NCBI GenBank assembly: GCA_001769925.1
Contig: MEPT01000081.1
Location: forward strand, 13,359 to 22,479
Origin: Bdellovibrionales bacterium RBG_16_40_8
Lineage (GTDB): Bacteria > Bdellovibrionota > Bdellovibrionia > Bdellovibrionales > UBA1609
Length of the DNA: 9,121 nt
Direction: 5' to 3'
Shown: positions 4,529 through 9,121 of the stretch, one piece after another
Position numbering within the stretch: the stretch's first letter is position 1
How the letters are laid out: each line of letters starts with the position of its first letter
Program-made: the position numbers and the translations under genes
The notes under the pieces: model-generated
Told to the model about the DNA's origin: nothing
Seen by the model: the letters and a program-made list of their open reading frames with translations, nothing else
The model's database searches: none

Positions 4529-5926
4529 ATGGCAGATACACAATTAAGCTTTGAAAATGCAGATAGCGGCAATACTCCAAATGTATATTCGGTTTCAAAA
4601 ATAAACGCGCTGATTCGCGAAAGGCTTGAGGGCGAATTTACCCAAATTTGGATAAAAGCCGAAATTTCAAATTTCAAAGCGCACACCTCAGGGCATTTTT
4701 ATTTCTCCTTAAAAGATGAGTTTTCGCAAATAAGTGCAGTGATGTTTAAGGGGCTTAATTCTAAACTTAAATTCAGGCCAGAAAATGGCCTTGAGGTGAT
4801 TGTACGGGGGCACATTACGGTATATGAGCCGAGAGGGAACTATCAGGTTTTTTGTGAATTTATGGAGCCTGTTGGCGCAGGCGCGCTGCAAAAAGCGTTT
4901 GAACAATTAAAAGCTAAATTGCAAGCAGAGGGCTTGTTTGATTCGCAAAGAAAAAGAGAGCTGCCGAGCTTTCCACGCCATATTGGGCTTGTAACATCTC
5001 CGACTGGGGCAGCCATACAAGACATTCTTAATGTTTTGAAAAGGCGTTATAAGGCGGCGCGAATTACTTTGGCCCCGGCGCTAGTGCAGGGTGATCCAGC
5101 GCCAGCATCAATAATTGCTGCCATCGAACTAATTAATAAAGTGCGTGATGTAGATGTACTAATTATTGGCCGAGGCGGGGGTTCAATTGAAGATCTGTGG
5201 GCATTTAACGATGAGGGAGTTGCGCGGGCTATTGCTGCTTCGCGAATCCCGACTATTTCAGCGGTCGGACATGAAGTTGATTTTACTATAGCTGACTTTG
5301 TAGCTGATTTGCGCGCGCCGACGCCATCAGCTGCCGCCGAACTTGTCGTAAAAAGTGTTATAGAAATTGAAGAAAAAATTCGCGGGTTTAAAGCCAGGCT
5401 GTGGCAGTCGTTTAATGCAACAATGAGAATTTACCAAGAGCGAGTTGTTTCATTATCGCGCCGGCTTGTTGATCCGCAGAGACGATTACAAGATCTGCAA
5501 ATTCGCTGCGATGAACTATCTACGAGGCTAGAGTTTGCTATAATTCGATATATTGATGACAGAAAAACAGATGTTGAGCTTTTTTTGCAAAAGCTTAGTA
5601 CACCACGAGAGCTTATAGTTCGTCTGCAAAAACGCATGCAGCTTGCAGCCGCTTATTTACAAAATGGCATGAAAAGCAAATTAACTCAGAACTCGGCGAG
5701 GCTTCGTGAAGGCGTGGGTCGACTTGAGGCAATGAGCCCGCTTAGGGTTGTGGCGCGTGGCTACTCTATTCTTGAAAAAAATAAGCATATTATAAAGAGC
5801 ACTAAAGACGTCGTTATGGGTGATGCGCTTGAGGCAACGTTGGCAGAAGGGCGACTGCGTGTAGAGGTGATCGAGGTTATTAATCAGGAGGATGTATGGA
5901 TTTCGAAAAAAAATTATCACGGTTAG
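4529..5926 (+). CDS. xseA: Exodeoxyribonuclease VII large subunit
   Basis: This is the catalytic subunit of exonuclease VII. With several XseB subunits it degrades single-stranded DNA from both ends into oligonucleotides, in mismatch repair and removal of damaged DNA in the cytoplasm. The 465 residues are close to the E. coli length of 456. An OB-fold at about 18-115 (VYSVSKINALIRE...GHFYFSLKD...GNYQVFCE) binds single-stranded DNA. The catalytic domain follows, with GLVTSPTGAAIQD (153-165), GRGGGSIEDLWAFNDE (214-229) and SAVGHEVDFTIADFVAD (244-260). D165, R215, H248 and D251 fall exactly 10 residues after the E. coli key residues D155, R205, H238 and D241. A long helical section at about 275-400 and the conserved RGYSIL (410-415) end the protein. 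The ATG at 4529 has a modest AGGG site 5 nt upstream. The last 31 nt overlap xseB. Confidence 0.97.
   Translation: MADTQLSFENADSGNTPNVYSVSKINALIRERLEGEFTQIWIKAEISNFKAHTSGHFYFSLKDEFSQISAVMFKGLNSKLKFRPENGLEVIVRGHITVYEPRGNYQVFCEFMEPVGAGALQKAFEQLKAKLQAEGLFDSQRKRELPSFPRHIGLVTSPTGAAIQDILNVLKRRYKAARITLAPALVQGDPAPASIIAAIELINKVRDVDVLIIGRGGGSIEDLWAFNDEGVARAIAASRIPTISAVGHEVDFTIADFVADLRAPTPSAAAELVVKSVIEIEEKIRGFKARLWQSFNATMRIYQERVVSLSRRLVDPQRRLQDLQIRCDELSTRLEFAIIRYIDDRKTDVELFLQKLSTPRELIVRLQKRMQLAAAYLQNGMKSKLTQNSARLREGVGRLEAMSPLRVVARGYSILEKNKHIIKSTKDVVMGDALEATLAEGRLRVEVIEVINQEDVWISKKNYHG
5886..5891 (+). promoter_or_regulatory. xseB ribosome binding site inside xseA
   Basis: A perfect AGGAGG ends 4 nt before the xseB ATG at 5896 and lies within the xseA coding sequence. 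A second ATG at 5892 is out of frame with xseB and too close to the site. The strong site may raise small-subunit output, which fits a complex needing several XseB per XseA. Confidence 0.7.
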
Positions 5927-6111
5927 AAGAAATTGTGACAAAAATAGAAGGTGGCAATCTTTCACTCGAAGAATCACTTAAGCTTTTTGAAGAGGGAGTA
6001 AAGAACTCTCGTGAGTGCCAAAAGCATCTCACAGAAGCCGAAGAGAAGGTGAAAGTTTTATTAAAAATTTCTGATGACGGATCGGCTGTAACCAAAGATT
6101 TTACTGAATAA
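5896..6111 (+). CDS. xseB: Exodeoxyribonuclease VII small subunit
   Basis: These 71 residues (E. coli XseB has 80) show the family signature nearly throughout: FEKKLSRLEEIVTKIEGGNLS (3-23), LEESLKLFEEGV (24-35) and C41...LTEAEEKV (45-52). XseB is an all-helical hairpin that wraps the extended helical part of XseA to build the active exonuclease VII holoenzyme. The start is fixed by AGGAGG and by alignment to the family N-terminus. It overlaps the 3' end of xseA by 31 nt in another frame, so translation is probably coupled. The last dozen residues (SDDGSAVTKDFTE) are a variable polar tail. Confidence 0.95.
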   Translation: MDFEKKLSRLEEIVTKIEGGNLSLEESLKLFEEGVKNSRECQKHLTEAEEKVKVLLKISDDGSAVTKDFTE

Positions 6112-6126
6112 TATGGATCTTATTTA

Positions 6127-6963
6127 ATGAATGAAAGTTTAATCTCACTAGTCGATGATTTTTTGCAGGAGCATTTCAAAAAGTGCACAAAGCAGTCGTC
6201 AGAGCGATCGTTGAGGTTACTTGAAGTAATTGAGTATTCTGTTTTTAGCGGAGGCAAAAGATTTCGTCCGCTAGTGGGTTTTCGTATTGCCGAAGCACTT
6301 GGTTGTGCCACAAGTCGCGTAGTACCTTTTTTGGCAGCAGTCGAGCTTGTGCACACCTTTTCTCTGATTCACGACGATTTGCCGTGCATGGACGACGACG
6401 ATTTTCGCCGTGATAGGCCTACCAGTCACCGTGTATTTGGAGAGGCTATGGCGCTTCTTGCTGGCGATGCTTTACTAAGCGAAGCTTTTTTCGTTTTGGG
6501 AAAACATTATTATAATATTCCTGAAGTGGGGCTTGAGCTTACAAAACTACTTGCAGAGGCAGTTGGGTATAAGGGAATGATAGCCGGGCAAGTAATAGAT
6601 ATATTATCAGCGTCGCAAAGTGCTGAAGAATTTATGCAGCTTCATGAGCTCAAAACAGGTGCTCTTATTTGTGTAGTTGCCGAAGGGGTCGCAGCTATAG
6701 CACGCACGGATACAAAAGAGCGCGAAGCACTTCGAGAGTACGGCAAGCTTATAGGTTTAGCTTTTCAAATTGTTGATGATATGCTTGATGCTGATACTGA
6801 AACCTCGGGTTTGCCTAAATTGATCGGTCTTGAGGCAACCAAAAGGCTTCTTGAGCAAACCACCAAAAATGCAGTAGCGCAATTAGAACTTCTTAGTGAG
6901 GCGGGTCTGGTGACCGACGCCTTACGTGAGATGGTTGAATGGAATATACACAGAAAAAAATAA
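6127..6963 (+). CDS. ispA: Short-chain (E)-polyprenyl diphosphate synthase, probably farnesyl diphosphate synthase
   Basis: The enzyme condenses isopentenyl diphosphate with allylic diphosphates to make C15 (possibly C20) precursors for quinone side chains and undecaprenyl phosphate. The 278 residues contain GGKRFRP (42-48), the first Asp-rich motif DDLPCMD (83-89) followed by RRDRPTSH (94-101), GQVIDI (154-159), KTG (176-178) and the second Asp-rich motif DDMLD (217-221). Two extra residues in the first motif and Phe at the fifth place before it resemble bacterial farnesyl synthases. It is about 20 residues shorter than E. coli IspA. About 15 of those are missing right after the second motif, including the usual GKSTYP segment with its conserved Lys, so activity or specificity may differ. 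It follows xseB by 15 nt with only a weak GGAT site. A dxs gene, a frequent neighbour, is absent downstream. Confidence 0.92.
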   Translation: MNESLISLVDDFLQEHFKKCTKQSSERSLRLLEVIEYSVFSGGKRFRPLVGFRIAEALGCATSRVVPFLAAVELVHTFSLIHDDLPCMDDDDFRRDRPTSHRVFGEAMALLAGDALLSEAFFVLGKHYYNIPEVGLELTKLLAEAVGYKGMIAGQVIDILSASQSAEEFMQLHELKTGALICVVAEGVAAIARTDTKEREALREYGKLIGLAFQIVDDMLDADTETSGLPKLIGLEATKRLLEQTTKNAVAQLELLSEAGLVTDALREMVEWNIHRKK

Positions 6964-6985
6964 CTATGCTGCTGCTTTTAGATAC

Positions 6986-7015
6986 TTTACAATGGTATAT
7001 AAAGACTAATATAAA
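6986..7015 (+). promoter_or_regulatory. Possible sigma-70 promoter before the lipoprotein gene
   Basis: TTTACA (6986-6991) and TATAAA (7010-7015) lie 18 bp apart in the short gap after ispA. A start near 7022 would fall after the ATG at 7016 and so favours the downstream start at 7049. AT-rich gaps produce such matches easily, so read-through from ispA is also possible. Confidence 0.4.
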
Positions 7016-7048
7016 ATGGGTAATTTCAAGACGGAGATTAATTATTCT

Positions 7049-8017
7049 ATGAAAAACAGACGCAAAGAGAGCGTTTTAATTCTGGTCGCCTTATTTTTTT
7101 TAAGCGCATGTTCTCAACTTACCACTAGACATGATGTTACCACAGCACCCGGCGGGAAGGGGCCTACTAGAATTAACAAAGAGATTGATGATTTTAGCGA
7201 TAAAATAAATGAGGTCGAGGTGCCCGTTCCTACGGTACCACCAGAGGCTACAGAAGAAAAACGCGTTGCTGTGATTTTGGGCCCAGGCGGGTACAAAGCC
7301 TTTTCGCACGCGGGTGTGCTCAAAGAATTAATAAAAAAAAATATACCAATTCAAGAAATTGTTGGCATCGAATGGGGTGCGTTGGTAGCAGCTCTATACG
7401 CGCAAAGAGGGCAAATTAATGAAGCCGAATGGAAGCTATATAAGCTCGAAAAATTAGACCTAAGTAACGCAGGGTTTTTCGGACGCAAAAATGAGCCGCA
7501 GTCTATTAATGTTCTTGATAGTTTCTTGCGAGATAATCTTGATGCTAAAATTGCTAATAAAACAGCCGTGCCATTTTTTTGCCCGAGTCTTTCTCTTGCT
7601 CGAGGAACGATACAGTGGCCAAATGATTATCCGCTTTACCAAGCAGTGAAAATGTGTTTGCCGTATCCGCCATTATTTCAACCAGATAATCAAATGGTTG
7701 CCGGTTTATTTAGTTTAGAAGAAATAATTTATGAACTTAAAAAAAATAATTATAATGTTATAATTCTGGTGAACGTTCTTGGCGATGGAGGCTTAATCGA
7801 AAATCAGAAAACTAAAAACGACTACGCGGCTTCGATACTTTGGCAGGAGGTACGTCGTAGTATTTGGCGAGCTAAATCAATGGTCACAGACGTAATTGAA
7901 GTGAATACGCGAGGGGTGTCAATGCTTGATTTTGACTCTCGTAAACTGCTTGTTACTGCGGGTGAGGCAGCGGGTGAAAAAGCAGCGAGTGAATTAGTTA
8001 GTAAGTACGGATTTTAA
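7049..8017 (+). CDS. Patatin-fold lipoprotein lacking catalytic residues
   Basis: The 322 residues start at the ATG at 7049, which has GGAG at 7033-7036 with a rather long 12-nt gap. A lipoprotein signal peptide (MKNRRKE, a hydrophobic run, then LSAC) places the lipidated Cys at 21; Ser at +2 suggests the outer membrane by the E. coli rule. A Pro/Thr-rich linker (about 25-70) leads to a patatin-like domain. The oxyanion-hole segment GPGGYKAFSHAGVLKEL (78-94) is well kept. The nucleophile elbow expected as GxSxG reads GIEWG (106-110), with Glu108 in place of Ser. The usual catalytic DGG/DGA reads VAGL (217-220), with Ala for Asp. Both catalytic dyad residues are thus missing, and lipase activity is unlikely. 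A binding or structural role at the envelope is inferred. A start at 7016 would add 11 residues and lacks a ribosome site. pepP follows after 39 nt. Confidence 0.88.
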   Translation: MKNRRKESVLILVALFFLSACSQLTTRHDVTTAPGGKGPTRINKEIDDFSDKINEVEVPVPTVPPEATEEKRVAVILGPGGYKAFSHAGVLKELIKKNIPIQEIVGIEWGALVAALYAQRGQINEAEWKLYKLEKLDLSNAGFFGRKNEPQSINVLDSFLRDNLDAKIANKTAVPFFCPSLSLARGTIQWPNDYPLYQAVKMCLPYPPLFQPDNQMVAGLFSLEEIIYELKKNNYNVIILVNVLGDGGLIENQKTKNDYAASILWQEVRRSIWRAKSMVTDVIEVNTRGVSMLDFDSRKLLVTAGEAAGEKAASELVSKYGF

Positions 8018-8043
8018 AAACTTAACAAGAAGTTAAAGATTAT

Positions 8044-8049
8044 AAGGGG
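8044..8049 (+). promoter_or_regulatory. Ribosome binding site of pepP
   Basis: AAGGGG ends 7 nt before the GTG at 8057 and decides for that start over the in-frame ATG at 8078. The 39-nt gap from the lipoprotein gene holds only a weak TTAAC/GTTAA pair (8022-8036), with no terminator and no clear promoter. Confidence 0.65.
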
Positions 8050-8056
8050 TTTGGCA

Positions 8057-9121
8057 GTGCGCATACCACAGTATGACATGACTATATTTGACGAACGAAG
8101 AAAAATTCTTACTCAGAAGATAAAAGGTTCTACTCTAGTTTTAGCAGCACACCCTGAAATGATTCGTAATGGAGACGTACACCACGCTTATAGACAAGAT
8201 AGCAGCTTTTTTTACTTAACTGGATTTGAAGAGGCTAATGCCATTTTTGTTTTTCGCCCGGGGCACACGCCAGAAACTGTAATGTTTGTGCAACCGCGAG
8301 ACCCTGGTATGGAGACCTGGACAGGTTTTCGTTACGGACCAGAAAATGCAAAAAAATATTTTCGTATTGAGCAAACGTATACTATTTCTCAAATTAATGA
8401 AGAGCTACCAAAGTTATTAAAAGACACTGATAAAGTTTATTATTCACTGTTTGTTAACCGCGAGGTTGATGCTACTTTATTGAGAATTATTAATGAGATT
8501 TCGTTAGCGCGCTCGCGCACTAACAAGGGCAACCTTACAATCGAAGACTCGCGGCCACTTATTGGAGAGATGCGCATTAAAAAAACTCAGCAAGAGCTAA
8601 TGCAACTAAAAAAAGCTTGCGATATTTCAGCTGCGGCCCATGTCGAAGTAATGAGGTCAGTTAAACCAGGCGTGAACGAGCGAGCCCTGCACGGAGTATT
8701 TCTTAAGGCGATCATGGAGCGAGGTTGTGCACGAGAAGGCTATGGATCTATAGTTGCCACCGGAGTAAACGCAACAACATTGCACTATGTTTTTAACGAT
8801 CAGGTTTGTCGCGACGGAGATATGATACTTGTCGACGCAGGCGGTGAATTTAATTATTTTACCGGAGACATTACGCGCACATATCCGGTAAATGGCAAAT
8901 TTAATACGACACAAAAACGCGTTTATCAGAAAATATTGAATTTACAAAAAAATTTAATAGCCGCAGTCAAGCCGGGGATGACACGCGAGGGGTTACAAAA
9001 AGAGGCTATCGATGGTCTTACAGAAATTATGCTAGAAGAAAAATTATTGATTGGGAAAAAAGAAACTTTAATAGAAAATAAAGATTATTTTAAATTTTAT
9101 CCGCATGGCGTAGGGCACTGG
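8057..9121 (+). CDS. pepP: Xaa-Pro aminopeptidase (aminopeptidase P), 3' end beyond window
   Basis: This cytoplasmic metallopeptidase removes an N-terminal residue that precedes proline, using a two-metal (Mn) centre of the pita-bread fold. From the GTG start, 355 residues are present; E. coli PepP has 441, so about 85 are missing. The N-terminal domain (about 1-165) includes YRQDSSFFYLTGFEE (45-59). The catalytic domain contains LHYVFND (242-248), LVDAGGEF (258-265), GDITRTYPVNGKF (270-282) and HGVGHW (350-355). Metal ligands D260, D271 and H354 carry the same numbers as in E. coli. The last two ligands, Glu383 and Glu406 in E. coli, lie beyond the edge. The frame is uninterrupted to the last base. 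It probably shares a transcript with the lipoprotein gene. Confidence 0.96.
   Translation, partial: MRIPQYDMTIFDERRKILTQKIKGSTLVLAAHPEMIRNGDVHHAYRQDSSFFYLTGFEEANAIFVFRPGHTPETVMFVQPRDPGMETWTGFRYGPENAKKYFRIEQTYTISQINEELPKLLKDTDKVYYSLFVNREVDATLLRIINEISLARSRTNKGNLTIEDSRPLIGEMRIKKTQQELMQLKKACDISAAAHVEVMRSVKPGVNERALHGVFLKAIMERGCAREGYGSIVATGVNATTLHYVFNDQVCRDGDMILVDAGGEFNYFTGDITRTYPVNGKFNTTQKRVYQKILNLQKNLIAAVKPGMTREGLQKEAIDGLTEIMLEEKLLIGKKETLIENKDYFKFYPHGVGHW

Noticed and set aside
6003..6025. Minus-strand TTGGCAC inside xseB
   Set aside because: The position that should hold GC after 10 nt holds AG, and it lies inside a coding sequence with no minus-strand gene after it.
8022..8036. TTAAC/GTTAA hairpin between the lipoprotein gene and pepP as a terminator
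   Set aside because: The stem is only 5 AT-rich pairs with no T-run, and the gap favours co-transcription.
8657..8914. Minus-strand 85-codon frame
   Set aside because: It is antisense to the pepP catalytic domain, whose motifs are unambiguous.

Overview
This 9.1 kb stretch comes from a moderately AT-rich Gram-negative chromosome. It encodes a lipoprotein and a secreted protein, and carries -24/-12 (sigma-54) type promoters. A Bdellovibrio-like (Bdellovibrionota/deltaproteobacterial) source is my best guess. It rests on the type of HNH endonuclease (a family I know from Bdellovibrio and myxobacteria), the large secreted coiled-coil protein and the sigma-54 sites. This is inference, not proof.

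Layout. Positions 1-1420 (minus) hold the first 473 residues of a secreted, cysteine-containing coiled-coil protein of unknown function, open at the window edge, with a near-perfect sigma-54 promoter at 1445-1461. Positions 1567-2715 (minus) encode an AAA_14/DUF4143 ATPase. Three 22-bp-spaced palindromic repeats (2721-2778) lie directly upstream of it. Next, 2779-2944 (minus) encodes what I read as 6S RNA (ssrS), with a 12-bp closing helix, conserved apical sequence, U8 tail and its own sigma-70-like promoter. Divergent from it are a small two-helix membrane protein (3064-3279) and an HNH endonuclease (3452-4468), which has a second sigma-54-like promoter at 3384-3400.

From 4529 the plus strand carries a housekeeping run. 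xseA and xseB (exonuclease VII) overlap by 31 nt and are followed after 15 nt by ispA (short-chain polyprenyl diphosphate synthase). Then come a patatin-fold lipoprotein that has lost its catalytic Ser and Asp, and pepP (aminopeptidase P), cut by the window end.

xseA-xseB-ispA form a common bacterial operon joining DNA repair and isoprenoid synthesis. The lipoprotein and pepP are 39 nt apart and probably co-transcribed. The left half is regulatory and accessory in character, and most of the noteworthy observations fall there: the 6S RNA, two good sigma-54 promoters and the operator-like repeat array. No tRNA, rRNA, CRISPR array or insertion sequence is visible.
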